Source of the DNA: an uncultured Prevotella sp.
Lineage (GTDB): Bacteria; Bacteroidota; Bacteroidia; Bacteroidales; Bacteroidaceae
Assembly: GCA_946186115.1 (NCBI GenBank)
Contig: CAMHLV010000029.1
Location: 1-38,359, forward strand
DNA length: 38,359 nucleotides
Direction: 5' to 3'
The notes under the pieces were generated by a model that saw nothing but the letters and a program-made list of their open reading frames with translations, was not told where the DNA came from and did not search any database. The position numbers and the translations under genes were made by a program. Shown in pieces: positions 13,499 to 21,324 of this stretch (positions within the stretch are counted from its first letter, which is position 1; the number at the start of each line of letters is the position of its first letter).

Positions 13499-14326
13499 TT
13501 ATTTCTGTGCTTCGCGCAGGCGAATGCGTGTTAATACCTGTTTGGTGTTGTAGGTGAAGTCGCCACCAAGTATCCAACTATAGTAGCCGGGATCGTAGCG
13601 CAGCACGTCGGCAACGGCCTCGCCCTTGTGCTTGCCGAAGTTGAACACCTCGGTGCGCTTGCCCTTTATCTCGCCCCAGACTATGCGGCCGGCAAAATCC
13701 ACGTTGTCGTTGACCTTGGAGAAGTCGGCCAGGAACTGCACGTCGTTCTGCAGCACGCGGTCGGTGGGGTCTTCACCCAATGAGCGCTGATACTCTTCGG
13801 TGTAGTAGTCGAGTTCGCCCTGTAGCACGCGGTAGGTGGCTTCTGTGTCCTGGTCGGCACGGTGTGCCTCGAAGTCGTCCTCCATCTTGCGGCCGCAGTA
13901 GAACTTGTATGCGGCAGCCAGATTGCGGCGCTCAAGCTTGTGGAAGATAGTCTGCACATCGATAAGGCGGCACTTGGAGAAGTCGAAGTCGATGCCTGCG
14001 CGAAGAAACTCTTCGGCCAGCAGGGGGACGTCGAAGTGGTTGGAGTTGAAGCCGGCAATATCGGAACCGGCAAATACCTTGTTGAGCTTGTCGGCAAGCT
14101 GCTTGAATGTTGGCTTGTCCTTGACGTCGTCGTTGGAGATTCCCGTAAGTTGGGTAATCAGCGGCTCGATGGGCTTCTCGGGATTGATAATCTCATCGCC
14201 GCGCTCTTCATGACCGTCGGGGAATACCTTAATATATGACAACTGGATGACACGGTCCTTGACGAGGTCGAGGCCCGTAGTCTCCAGGTCGAAAATCACC
14301 AGTGGTTTCTGTAAGTTCAGTTTCAT
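13499..14326 (-). CDS. DnaQ-like 3'-5' exonuclease (DEDDh) with ExoX-like C-terminus
   Basis: A 275-residue exonuclease. All DEDDh residues are visible: D13 and E15 in FDLETTGL, D99 in FNSNHFD, H155 and D160 in HRADQD. After a linker the C-terminus carries FNFGKHKG (229-235) and DPGYYSWILGGDF, an extra domain found in ExoX-like nucleases. It is therefore either a proofreading-type epsilon relative or a repair exonuclease. It lies between dnaN upstream and coaBC downstream, and the dnaN neighbourhood favours a replication or repair role. A heptamer repeat separates it from dnaN. No polymerase subunit is fused. Confidence 0.9.
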   Translation of the reverse strand: MKLNLQKPLVIFDLETTGLDLVKDRVIQLSYIKVFPDGHEERGDEIINPEKPIEPLITQLTGISNDDVKDKPTFKQLADKLNKVFAGSDIAGFNSNHFDVPLLAEEFLRAGIDFDFSKCRLIDVQTIFHKLERRNLAAAYKFYCGRKMEDDFEAHRADQDTEATYRVLQGELDYYTEEYQRSLGEDPTDRVLQNDVQFLADFSKVNDNVDFAGRIVWGEIKGKRTEVFNFGKHKGEAVADVLRYDPGYYSWILGGDFTYNTKQVLTRIRLREAQK

Positions 14327-14332
14327 GTCAAA

Positions 14333-14387
14333 AACTTAAAACTCATAACTCAAAACTTAAAACTCAAAACTCAAAACTCAAAACTCA
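14333..14387. repeat. Heptanucleotide tandem repeat (AAAACTC)n
   Basis: About eight units of AAAACTC with a few variants (AAAACTT, ATAACTC) fill the gap between the exonuclease start and the dnaN stop (14390). In the direction of transcription the unit is GAGTTTT and begins two bases after the dnaN stop codon. Same period and same placement as the arrays at 1-163 and 20413-20450. Confidence 0.85.
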
Positions 14388-14389
14388 CA

Positions 14390-15514
14390 TCAGTCGTTCA
14401 GCAGCATCGGCATCATGAGCATCAGCACATCCTGATTCTCAGGCTGCTCTGACGGCAGCACCAGTCCGGCACGGCTGGGGTCGGCCAGCTGGATGATTAC
14501 CTCCTGACAGTCGAAGTTGCTCAGAATCTCGATGAACGAAGAGCCCTTGAAACCGATGCTCATGGGCTGGCCGCTATATGAGCACGACATGCGCTCGGTG
14601 GCAGTCTTTGCGAAGTCGTAGTCCTCGGCATCGAGCTGCAGCGTGCCACCTTCCACGTGGAAGCGGATGAGGTTGCTGGAGTCGTTGGCGAAGGGCTGCA
14701 CGCGGCGCAGTGCTGCCAGCAGTCCCAGACGATCTACGGTGAGCAGGTTGGGGTTGTTCTGAGGAATTACTGAGTTGTAGTTGGGGTAGCGTCCCTCGAT
14801 GAGGCGGCAGATGAGCTCGCCGTCGCCGTAGTTGATCTGGGCGAAGCGCTCGTCGAAGCGGATGACCACATCGCCACCGTCCTTGCCCAGCAGGTTCTTG
14901 AGCAGGGTAGCGGGCTTCTTGGGCAGTATGAATGCTGCGGGCTGGTCGCTATGTACGGTGAGCACCTTGTTGCGCACCAGCTTGTGGCCGTCGCTGGCAA
15001 CAATGGCCAGAGCCTCGGGCATGAGGTCGAAGTAGATGCCGTTCATCACGGGGCGCAGCTCGTCCTGAGCAGTGGCAAACAGCGTGCGGTTGATATTCTC
15101 GGCCAACAGGGCGTTGGGGATTACTATCTCGGTAGCTACGTCGCCCACAGTCTGTGCTGCGGGGAACTCGTCGGCACTCTCGATGGGCAGTGAGAACAAA
15201 CCGTTCTGATAGGATATCTTGGCAATGTTGCTCTCCATGTTGACATCGAAGGTGATAGGCTGCTCAGAGAAACCCTTTACGGCCTCCAGCAGGTCGTGGT
15301 TTCCTATGGCAAAGCGTCCGTCGCCATCGCTGTCGGTAAGGTCGAGCTGGGTATTCATGACGTTCTCGCTGTCGGAGGCTGTCAGACGGAGCATGCCCGA
15401 CTGGATGTCAAACACGAAGTCTGCCAGGATGGGCAGTGAGTTTTTGCTGTTGATGACTCTGGAAAGAGCAGTGAGCTTGCTGCTGAGCGCAGTGCTGGAT
15501 ACGGTAAATCTCAT
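14390..15514 (-). CDS. dnaN: DNA polymerase III beta sliding clamp
   Basis: Ring-shaped clamp that tethers DNA polymerase III to the template. The 374-residue protein starts MRFTVSSTALSSKLTALSRVI and shows the usual three-domain clamp: LPILADFVFDI in domain 1, LIRFHVEGGTLQLDAED in the third domain, and a C-terminal VLMLMMPMLLND where the family usually has a MPMR-like end. The start follows a strong promoter (15556-15587). It is followed by the DnaQ-like exonuclease and coaBC on the same strand. The divergent neighbour is a DUF3127 protein with an SSB-like tip. The assignment is secure. Confidence 0.97.
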   Translation of the reverse strand: MRFTVSSTALSSKLTALSRVINSKNSLPILADFVFDIQSGMLRLTASDSENVMNTQLDLTDSDGDGRFAIGNHDLLEAVKGFSEQPITFDVNMESNIAKISYQNGLFSLPIESADEFPAAQTVGDVATEIVIPNALLAENINRTLFATAQDELRPVMNGIYFDLMPEALAIVASDGHKLVRNKVLTVHSDQPAAFILPKKPATLLKNLLGKDGGDVVIRFDERFAQINYGDGELICRLIEGRYPNYNSVIPQNNPNLLTVDRLGLLAALRRVQPFANDSSNLIRFHVEGGTLQLDAEDYDFAKTATERMSCSYSGQPMSIGFKGSSFIEILSNFDCQEVIIQLADPSRAGLVLPSEQPENQDVLMLMMPMLLND

Positions 15515-15555
15515 GTGTATTTATGTTTTTAGTTTTATATTCGTTAAATTGACCA

Positions 15556-15587
15556 CAAAAATACAAAAAGTCTTGCTCAATAACAAA
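15556..15587 (-). promoter_or_regulatory. dnaN promoter
   Basis: On the minus strand TATTTTTG (15556-15563) is preceded by TTTG (15584-15587) with a 20-base spacer. It lies 41 bases before the dnaN start. The divergent gene has only a weak candidate, TAATTTCG at about 15628-15635. Confidence 0.8.
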
Positions 15588-15680
15588 AATATTTAGGGAA
15601 AATTGCTCTTTTTTGAATTATTTTCCGTAATTTCGCAATCTGAAAGCAAAAACGATAAGTAAAACAACTAATAAAGTATT

Positions 15681-16088
15681 ATGGATCTTACAGGAAAAAT
15701 CATTGCCGTATTGCCGGCAAACCAAGGTGTCTCTCAGCGTACGGGTAACCCTTGGATGTCTCAGGAGTATGTAATAGAGGTGCCTGGTCAGTATCCGCGC
15801 AAATGCGTGTTCCGCGTGTTTGGCGAGGATCGCATCAAGCAGTTCAACATCCAAATGGGTGAAGACGTGACTGTTTCGTTCGACATTGACGCCCACGAGT
15901 ATAATGGCCGTTGGTTTAATGAGGTTCGCGCATATAGCGTGATACACGGTGCAGCAGTCGCTGCTGCAGCTCCCGCTGCTGGTGTCGCTCCATTCCCGCC
16001 ACAGGCTGCTCCCGAGGCTTCAGCTGCTCCCTTCCCTCCCGCACAAGAGCCTGCAGGCGACGGTTCGACAGACGACCTGCCATTCTAA
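15681..16088 (+). CDS. DUF3127 protein, OB-fold-like with SSB-type C-terminal tip
   Basis: A 135-residue protein. Residues 1-90 form a DUF3127 domain, a Bacteroidetes family with a beta-barrel pattern like single-strand-binding proteins (QEYVIEV, KCVFRVFGEDR, VTVSFDIDAHEY, GRWFNEVRAYSV). Then comes an Ala/Pro-rich disordered linker, and the last residues are DDLPF. That tail matches the acidic-DLPF/DIPF tip that SSB proteins use to recruit replication and repair partners. The gene is divergent from dnaN, with 166 bases between the starts. A role in single-stranded nucleic acid handling is an inference, and no binding data are implied. The DUF3127 assignment itself is strong. Confidence 0.88.
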   Translation: MDLTGKIIAVLPANQGVSQRTGNPWMSQEYVIEVPGQYPRKCVFRVFGEDRIKQFNIQMGEDVTVSFDIDAHEYNGRWFNEVRAYSVIHGAAVAAAAPAAGVAPFPPQAAPEASAAPFPPAQEPAGDGSTDDLPF

Positions 16089-16148
16089 GATTTCCTTTTC
16101 GGAATAAGCCCTATTCGCGCGCGCAGTATAAAAAGGTAATATGCGCTG

Positions 16149-16319
16149 ATGCAAAACAGGTGTGAAGCCAAGTATTGGCTTGAACCCGAGGTGGAGTTGG
16201 CCAAGAATACGGGATTCTCAGAACATGAGTTGAATAAAATTAAAAGACTGGTAGAGAAGTATGCAGACAGATTTAAAGAACAGTTCATCCAACACGTTGG
16301 TAAGCGTATTGATGATTAA
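16149..16319 (+). CDS. Short DUF4160-like protein, C-terminal half only
   Basis: A 56-residue frame: MQNRCEAKYWLEPEVELAK followed by NTGFSEHELNKIKRLVEKY. This equals the C-terminal half of DUF4160 proteins, where AKFWLEP, GFS..EL..I and LV are typical. The NPPHIH part that normally precedes it is absent. The same frame meets a stop at 16137-16139, 12 bases before the ATG, and no remnant of the missing half is obvious upstream. Its stop overlaps the start of a DUF2442 gene by 8 bases, the usual partner order. It may be a decayed gene or a genuine short variant. Confidence 0.6.
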   Translation: MQNRCEAKYWLEPEVELAKNTGFSEHELNKIKRLVEKYADRFKEQFIQHVGKRIDD

Positions 16320-16551
16320 CGCCCAGGGTATCATGATCTCTGTTCAGGGGCATGACTACTTCCTATCGTATAACCGCATCCCTTGGATGCAGGATGCTCC
16401 CATCCGTAGTGTCCTTAATGTCCAGATGTCTGGCCCCGAATCTATTGAGTGGCCCGACCTTGATGTTGACTTAGAAATAGACAGCCTTCGCCATCCAGAA
16501 CGCTATCCGCTTCTTATCAAACGAAACGAGCTGGATTTTGTTAAAGCATAA
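16312..16551 (+). CDS. DUF2442 domain protein (second copy)
   Basis: A 79-residue DUF2442 protein: a strand-forming MINAQGIMISVQGHDYFLSY, RIPWMQDAPIRSV, and IEWPDLDVDLEIDSL, which is the family's I-x-WP-x-LD-D motif. It ends in LRHPERYPLL. The frame is open back to 16261, but the ATG at 16312 overlaps the preceding DUF4160-like stop and gives the normal length. The pair mirrors the one at 3.0-3.5 kb, although the two DUF2442 proteins differ greatly in sequence. Function unknown. Confidence 0.82.
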   Translation: MINAQGIMISVQGHDYFLSYNRIPWMQDAPIRSVLNVQMSGPESIEWPDLDVDLEIDSLRHPERYPLLIKRNELDFVKA

Positions 16552-16569
16552 GGTGGGGAATAGATGAAC

Positions 16570-16606
16570 TAAAGTGGGACTTTACCCGAAGTAAAGTCCC
16601 ACTTTA
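16570..16606. terminator. Bidirectional terminator hairpin
   Basis: A 16-bp perfect stem: arms start TAAAGTGGGACTTTAC (16570-16585), loop CCGAA, then the exact complement (16591-16606). It lies between the convergent DUF2442 and TlpA-type genes. A/T-rich flanks on both sides support use in either direction. Confidence 0.75.
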
Positions 16607-16664
16607 ATCTTGATTATACTTTGTGCGCTTTGCTGGTTGAATCTGGCGCACTTGTTTGGTTCAG

Positions 16665-17759
16665 TTATTTCAGCTTGCCGGCCACGAAGTTGTAAAGCTG
16701 TTCACCGCGAAGTCCGCGAGCCAGTATCTTGCCTTTGTTGTCGAGTACGATGGTGTGGGGGATGCTGGTGATGTTGAACTGCTGCGCTGCAGCATTCTCC
16801 CAACCCTTGAGGTCGCTCATCTGAGGCCAAGTGATACCGAGTTGGGTGGTGGCAGACTGCCATGCGTCGCGGTCGGTATCGAGCGAGATGCCCACAATGC
16901 CGAGACCTTGCTTGGAATAGTCTTCGTAAAGCTTTATCATCGACGGCATCTCCTGACGGCAGGGGGCGCACCATGAAGCCCAGAAGTCGATAATGGTAAT
17001 CTTGTTCTTCTTCACCTCGTCCATAATGCTCAGCTCGCCACCATCGATTAACGGCTGGCGGAAGTCGCTGATAGTAGCGCCTTCGGCTGTCTTGGCTGCC
17101 ACAGCCAGAGTCTTTTCAATCTCCTTGATGGCTGGGCGCTGGCGAAACTCTTTGGGCATCTCCTTTATCAGTCGGGCACGGGCATCGTTGTCGATGAGCT
17201 CTTCGGGGTAGTATGTCAGCAGGAAGTATCCGAACTCATTGTCGGTATTGTCTTCGGCTGTCTTTACCACCAGTTTTGCGAAGCGCTGGTTGAGCTTGTC
17301 AATCTGCTCCATGCCTTTCTGCTGCTCTTCCTGTGGCAGGTTGTTGCCGTAGATGTGCTCGGCGATACGGTTGATTTCCTTGCCGATGACCATCACCGAG
17401 TCGTTGAGGCGCTGCCACTGGTCGTTGCAGTGCGTGCCGGCAACGCGCGAGCCTCCGGGTTCATCCTTCAGCTTGATGCTGATATCGCCGGGCTCCAGGA
17501 AGAAGGTGGCATTGAGTTCATTGCGCTTGGCACTGTAGATCATGCATAGCGATGTGGAGTCTGTCTCGCCGCTGAGCGAGAACTTGCCATCGCTGACGAT
17601 GACAGTGTCGCTGGGAAAACCGCTCTCAAGGTCGTGAGTCACAAAGAGGGTGTCGCCGTTGCTTAGTCCTTCGACAGTACCACTTATCTTGTAACTTTTT
17701 GACTGGCAGGCACAGAACAGGACTGCACTAAATAATATACTGGCTTGAAATACTTTCAT
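16665..17759 (-). CDS. TlpA-type thioredoxin-like lipoprotein with DUF4369
   Basis: A 364-residue periplasmic thiol-disulfide oxidoreductase. The signal peptide MKVFQASILFSAVLFCAC ends in a lipobox. An N-terminal DUF4369 domain (YKISGTVEGLSNGDTLFVTHD) and a helical linker precede a C-terminal thioredoxin fold with the redox pair C264-APC267 in WASWCAPCRQEMPS. The cis-proline loop is SIPHTIVLDNKGKI. Such proteins reduce or isomerise disulfides outside the cytosol in Bacteroidetes, but the substrate is unknown. The frame extends to 17870, but the signal peptide fixes the start at 17759, which overlaps the end of prs by 32 bases. Confidence 0.88.
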   Translation of the reverse strand: MKVFQASILFSAVLFCACQSKSYKISGTVEGLSNGDTLFVTHDLESGFPSDTVIVSDGKFSLSGETDSTSLCMIYSAKRNELNATFFLEPGDISIKLKDEPGGSRVAGTHCNDQWQRLNDSVMVIGKEINRIAEHIYGNNLPQEEQQKGMEQIDKLNQRFAKLVVKTAEDNTDNEFGYFLLTYYPEELIDNDARARLIKEMPKEFRQRPAIKEIEKTLAVAAKTAEGATISDFRQPLIDGGELSIMDEVKKNKITIIDFWASWCAPCRQEMPSMIKLYEDYSKQGLGIVGISLDTDRDAWQSATTQLGITWPQMSDLKGWENAAAQQFNITSIPHTIVLDNKGKILARGLRGEQLYNFVAGKLK

Positions 17760-18663
17760 TGTTGATAACTCTACGGATAGTTTCTGCAAACAGGTCGGCA
17801 ACGCTGAGCTGCTTAACCTTGGCGCAGCGCTGGGTATAGGGGATAGAGTCGGTGAAGACAATCTCTTCAATGGCTGACTCCTGTACTCGCTCGCTGGCAG
17901 GGCCGCTCATGACACAGTGTGAGGCACAGGCGCGGACTGTCTTAGCACCGGCAGCCTTCATGATGTCGGCAGCCTTGGTGATGGTGCCTGCGGTATCCAC
18001 CATGTCGTCGATGATGACTACGTTCTTACCCTCGACGTCACCGATAATCTGCATAGAGGCAACCACATTGGCGCGGGCACGGGTCTTATTGCAGAGCACC
18101 AGCGGACAGCCAAGGTACTTGGCATAAGTGTTGGCGCGCTTAGAACCGCCTACGTCGGGTGAAGCCACTACAAGGTCTTCGAGATTCAGACTCTGCAGGT
18201 AGGGCAGAATGACGTTGGAGGCGTAGAGGTGGTCAACGGGAACATTGAAGAATCCCTGAATCTGGTCGGCATGCAAGTCCATTGTGATGACGCGGTTGAC
18301 ACCAGCTGCAGAGAGCAGGTCAGCCACCAACTTGGCACCGATGCTGACACGGGGCTTGTCCTTACGGTCTTGGCGTGCCCATCCGAAGTAGGGGATGACA
18401 GCATTGATGGTGCGTGCCGAGGCTCGCTTGGCAGCGTCGATCATCAGCAGCAGCTCCATCAGGTTGTCGGAGTTGGGGAAGGTGCTCTGCACAAGGAATA
18501 TGTCGCGTCCGCGGATACTCTCCTCGTAGGATACGGCAAACTCGCCGTCGGAGAACTTTGTGATAAGCAGTTCACCCAGCGGACACCCTAAACTTTGGCA
18601 GATTTTCTCTGCAAGGTACTTTGTGGCTGTACCAGAAAAAACCATGTAATTCTTGTTAGACAT
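17728..18663 (-). CDS. prs: Ribose-phosphate pyrophosphokinase
   Basis: Makes PRPP from ribose 5-phosphate and ATP, the shared precursor for the purine and pyrimidine genes in this block, histidine and tryptophan. The 311-residue length is typical. Family motifs are clear: KFSDGEFAVSYEESIRGRD, PYFGWARQDRKDKPR, VITMDLHADQIQGFF and the PRPP-binding loop VVIIDDMVDTAGTI. Only 2 bases separate it from the upstream ThiE-like gene, and it overlaps the TlpA-type gene downstream. Confidence 0.97.
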   Translation of the reverse strand: MSNKNYMVFSGTATKYLAEKICQSLGCPLGELLITKFSDGEFAVSYEESIRGRDIFLVQSTFPNSDNLMELLLMIDAAKRASARTINAVIPYFGWARQDRKDKPRVSIGAKLVADLLSAAGVNRVITMDLHADQIQGFFNVPVDHLYASNVILPYLQSLNLEDLVVASPDVGGSKRANTYAKYLGCPLVLCNKTRARANVVASMQIIGDVEGKNVVIIDDMVDTAGTITKAADIMKAAGAKTVRACASHCVMSGPASERVQESAIEEIVFTDSIPYTQRCAKVKQLSVADLFAETIRRVINNESISSQYII

Positions 18664-18665
18664 TT

Positions 18666-19274
18666 TTATCCTATTGCTTTTCGAAGTTTCGAGAAATGGT
18701 CTATCAGTTCCTTATAATCCAGTTCCTGATGGATATTGAAGCGGTTCCACAGGTCGCCTCTGATGACAACACCTCCGAAACCGAGGTCCTTGGCCTGGCG
18801 GATGTTGTCGAGGTTCATGCCGCCCAATGCATAGACGTGACGGTCGATGAGTCCGCGCCGTGAGGCTTCCTTCAGCTGTTCCAAGGTGAAGGACGACTTG
18901 TGCTCGGCCTCGGTCTGGCTGTCGAAGATGTATTTCAGAAACACATAGTCGGCATTGCGCTTGGCCTCCTTCAGTTTGTCGAGGCTGGTGCATGTGCGGC
19001 TGATGTGTCCCTTGTAGCCTTTGGGGGCCGGTGTGGTCTCGTCGTCGATGTGAATTCCCCTGAGCTTGTATTCTTCCTTGAGGTAGAGGTTGTCGTGTAC
19101 TGTTATTTTCCCGTAGTAGTCGTTGGGCAGCAGTGTCAGCAACCGCTCGGAATACATGGGGGAGGCTCCGACTTTGTAGAGGTGCAGATTGTCGAGTCCC
19201 TCGTCGAAGAGCGACGTGAGAATCTTGTCTTCCTCCACGAAGAACGTGGGCCGTGTCATGACTGCAAGTTTCAC
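18666..19274 (-). CDS. Thiamine phosphate synthase-like protein (ThiE/TenI family)
   Basis: A 202-residue TIM-barrel protein of the ThiE/TenI family. It shows the strand-1 opening KLAVMTRPTFF, the LRGIHIDDE segment equivalent to the ThiE vGvHLgq motif, and a C-terminal YALGGMNLDNIRQAKDLGFGGVVIRGDLW phosphate-binding region. Catalytic residues of true thiamine phosphate synthases are not clearly conserved, and there are no other thiamine genes nearby. It could be a TenI-like or diverged enzyme. It sits between pheS and prs with short gaps, within the housekeeping block. Confidence 0.75.
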   Translation of the reverse strand: MKLAVMTRPTFFVEEDKILTSLFDEGLDNLHLYKVGASPMYSERLLTLLPNDYYGKITVHDNLYLKEEYKLRGIHIDDETTPAPKGYKGHISRTCTSLDKLKEAKRNADYVFLKYIFDSQTEAEHKSSFTLEQLKEASRRGLIDRHVYALGGMNLDNIRQAKDLGFGGVVIRGDLWNRFNIHQELDYKELIDHFSKLRKAIG

Positions 19275-19287
19275 TATACCTTATGCT

Positions 19288-20346
19288 TTAATTGGCTGCC
19301 TCAAACTCTTTCAGGAAACGTACGTCGTTCTCTGAGAACATGCGGAGGTCGCTGACGCGGTATTTCAGGTTGGTGATGCGCTCGACACCCATGCCGAAAG
19401 CATAGCCGCTGTACTCCTTGGAGTCGATGCCGCAGAGCTCGAGCACGTTGGGATCGACCATTCCGCAGCCCAGGATTTCCACCCAACCGGTGTGCTTGCA
19501 GAAGCCGCAGCCTTCGCCGCCGCAGATGAAGCACGAGATATCCATCTCGGCACTTGGCTCGGTGAATGGGAAGTAAGAGGGGCGCAGACGGATCTGAGTG
19601 TCGGGGCCGAACATCTCGCGGGCAAAGCTGAGCAGCACCTGCTTGAGGTCGGTGAACGATACGTTCTTGTCGATATAGAGACCCTCTACCTGATGGAAGA
19701 AGCAGTGGGCGCGGGCCGTGATGGCCTCGTTGCGGTAAACGCGACCCGGGCAGATAACGCGGATGGGGGCCGTAAGCTTGCCATCCTCGGTGTGCATCTG
19801 CTCCATCACACGAGCCTGAACGCTCGATGTGTGAGAGCGCAGCAGGATGTTCTTGGTGACATCGTTGGGATGCTGTGACACGAAGAATGTGTCCTGCATG
19901 TCGCGGGCAGGATGGTCGGCAGCGAAGTTCATCTTGGTGAACACATGCAGGTCGTCCTCAACCTCGGGACCGTCGGCCAGGACAAAGCCCATGCGCGAGA
20001 AGATGTCGATAATCTCGTTGGTAACGATCGTCAGCGGATGGCGTGTACCCATCTGAATGGGGTAGGGCGTGCGCGTCAGGTCGATGGCCTCGTCGCCAGT
20101 CTCCTGTGTGGCGCAGTCCTCGCGCAGTTTGTTGATGCGCTCTGTGGCCAGCGTCTTCAGTTCGTTGATCTTCATGCCAACGGTCTTCTTCTGGTCGGCG
20201 GCCACGTTGCGGAAATCGTTCATAAGGGCTGTGATTTCACCCTTCTTGCTAAGGTATTTCAAGCGCAGTTGTTCTACTTCCTCAGCGTTCTGCGCGCTCA
20301 GTGTCTGTACTTCTTTCAGAAGTTCGTCAATCTTGTCAAGTATCAT
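19288..20346 (-). CDS. pheS: Phenylalanyl-tRNA synthetase alpha subunit
   Basis: Catalytic subunit of phenylalanine-tRNA ligase, acting as an alpha2-beta2 enzyme with PheT, which is not in this window. The 352-residue protein has the N-terminal coiled-coil arm (MILDKIDELLKEVQTLSAQ), GDEAIDLTRTPYP, and class II motifs: FHQVEGLYIDKNVSFTDLK in motif 2 and GYAFGMGVERI in motif 3. The separation of pheS from pheT is common in Bacteroidetes. A -7 element lies 52 bases upstream. Confidence 0.96.
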   Translation of the reverse strand: MILDKIDELLKEVQTLSAQNAEEVEQLRLKYLSKKGEITALMNDFRNVAADQKKTVGMKINELKTLATERINKLREDCATQETGDEAIDLTRTPYPIQMGTRHPLTIVTNEIIDIFSRMGFVLADGPEVEDDLHVFTKMNFAADHPARDMQDTFFVSQHPNDVTKNILLRSHTSSVQARVMEQMHTEDGKLTAPIRVICPGRVYRNEAITARAHCFFHQVEGLYIDKNVSFTDLKQVLLSFAREMFGPDTQIRLRPSYFPFTEPSAEMDISCFICGGEGCGFCKHTGWVEILGCGMVDPNVLELCGIDSKEYSGYAFGMGVERITNLKYRVSDLRMFSENDVRFLKEFEAAN

Positions 20347-20398
20347 TTCAATTTACAATTTGACAAATTACTATATACTGGTTATTTGATTTTGCGTG

Positions 20399-20406
20399 CA
20401 AAGGTA
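20399..20406 (-). promoter_or_regulatory. -7 element before pheS
   Basis: The complement reads TACCTTTG, a perfect TAnnTTTG, 52 bases before the pheS start. The -33 position would fall inside the heptamer array and has no TTTG, so promoter activity is uncertain. Confidence 0.5.
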
Positions 20407-20412
20407 CTAAAT

Positions 20413-20450
20413 AATTATGAATTGTGAATTATGAATTATGAATTATTTTC
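20413..20450. repeat. Heptanucleotide tandem repeat (GAATTAT)n over the end of pyrF
   Basis: About five units of GAATTAT, one reading GAATTGT, overlap the last codons and the stop of pyrF: the final residues IIHNS and the TAA are written by the repeat. Read in the transcribed direction the unit is ATAATTC. It is the third 7-base array in the window. Confidence 0.8.
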
Positions 20451-21286
20451 GCCATCTGCTGTTGCAATTCTTGTGCCTTCTGGGCTGCAACGTCAGCAAA
20501 ATCCTCTTCCTGAGAAGCATAGATGATGCCTCGCGAGGAGTTGACCAGCAAGCCGATGTCGCCAGGAATCATGCCGTAGCGGCATACTTCTTCAAGACTG
20601 CCGCCCTGAGCTCCTACGCCGGGAACGAGAAGGAAATGACGGGGAGCCAATTTTCGAATATCCTCAAACATGCGGCCTTGTGTGGCTCCTACGACATACA
20701 TCATGTTCTCGTCGTTGCCCCACTGCTGGCTTTGCTTGAGCACCTTCTCGAAGAGGCGCTCGCCCTGTGCGTCCTCCATCAGCTGGAAGTCGTGAGAGCC
20801 CTTGTTGCTGGTGAGAGCCAGCAGAATGACCCATTTGTCCTTGTAGCCAAGGAACGGTGTCACGCTGTCTTCGCCCATGTAGGGAGCCACCGTCAGCGAG
20901 TCAACATCATACTCCTCGAAGAAAGTCTTGGCATACATGGCACTGGTATTGCCGATATCGCCACGTTTGGCATCGGCTATGATGAAGTGATGGGGATAGT
21001 TCTCCTTCAGATACTCGATGGTGCTCTCGAAGGCTGCAAGTCCCTCTATACCGTATGCCTCATAGAAGGCCAGGTTGGGCTTATAGGCAACACAGTAGGG
21101 CGCTGTGGCATCGATGATGCGGGTGTTGAATTCCAGCAACATGCCATAGGTGTATTCCTCTTCCTCATATTCCTTCTTCACGATGTTCATCAGGGATTTA
21201 GGAATCTTGTTGATGTCTGTGTCGAGACCTACGCAGAGGAAACTCTGCTTTTGATTAATCTGCTGTATTAGTTCTTTTCGTGTCAT
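20429..21286 (-). CDS. pyrF: Orotidine 5'-phosphate decarboxylase
   Basis: Last step of UMP synthesis. The 285-residue protein is the longer group of OMP decarboxylases: [14 protein letters not shown], catalytic [27 protein letters not shown] and [12 protein letters not shown] are visible. The open frame reaches back to 21322, but its first residues (MLRLSRN) only translate the palindrome at 21302-21320. The ATG at 21286 is the start expected from family length, 15 bases after that palindrome. The last codons lie in a heptamer repeat. Confidence 0.95.
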   Translation of the reverse strand: MTRKELIQQINQKQSFLCVGLDTDINKIPKSLMNIVKKEYEEEEYTYGMLLEFNTRIIDATAPYCVAYKPNLAFYEAYGIEGLAAFESTIEYLKENYPHHFIIADAKRGDIGNTSAMYAKTFFEEYDVDSLTVAPYMGEDSVTPFLGYKDKWVILLALTSNKGSHDFQLMEDAQGERLFEKVLKQSQQWGNDENMMYVVGATQGRMFEDIRKLAPRHFLLVPGVGAQGGSLEEVCRYGMIPGDIGLLVNSSRGIIYASQEEDFADVAAQKAQELQQQMAKIIHNS

Positions 21287-21301
21287 AATGTTATGATGCT
21301 T

Positions 21302-21320
21302 GTTGCGACTCAGTCGCAAC
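21302..21320. repeat. Intercistronic palindrome, copy 1 (prfA-pyrF)
   Basis: GTTGCGACT, C, AGTCGCAAC: a 9-bp perfect stem with a one-base centre, then ATAC. It lies 4 bases after the prfA stop and 15 bases before the pyrF start in the transcribed direction. Confidence 0.9.
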
Positions 21321-21324
21321 ATAC

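Noticed and set aside
13443..13577. N-terminal extension of coaBC
   Set aside because: It would translate an intergenic C-rich repeat and part of the neighbouring exonuclease gene out of frame.
21287..21322. Longer pyrF start giving MLRLSRN at the N-terminus
   Set aside because: The extra residues only translate the intercistronic palindrome; the family start is the ATG at 21286. The same applies to the upstream extensions of the TPM gene.
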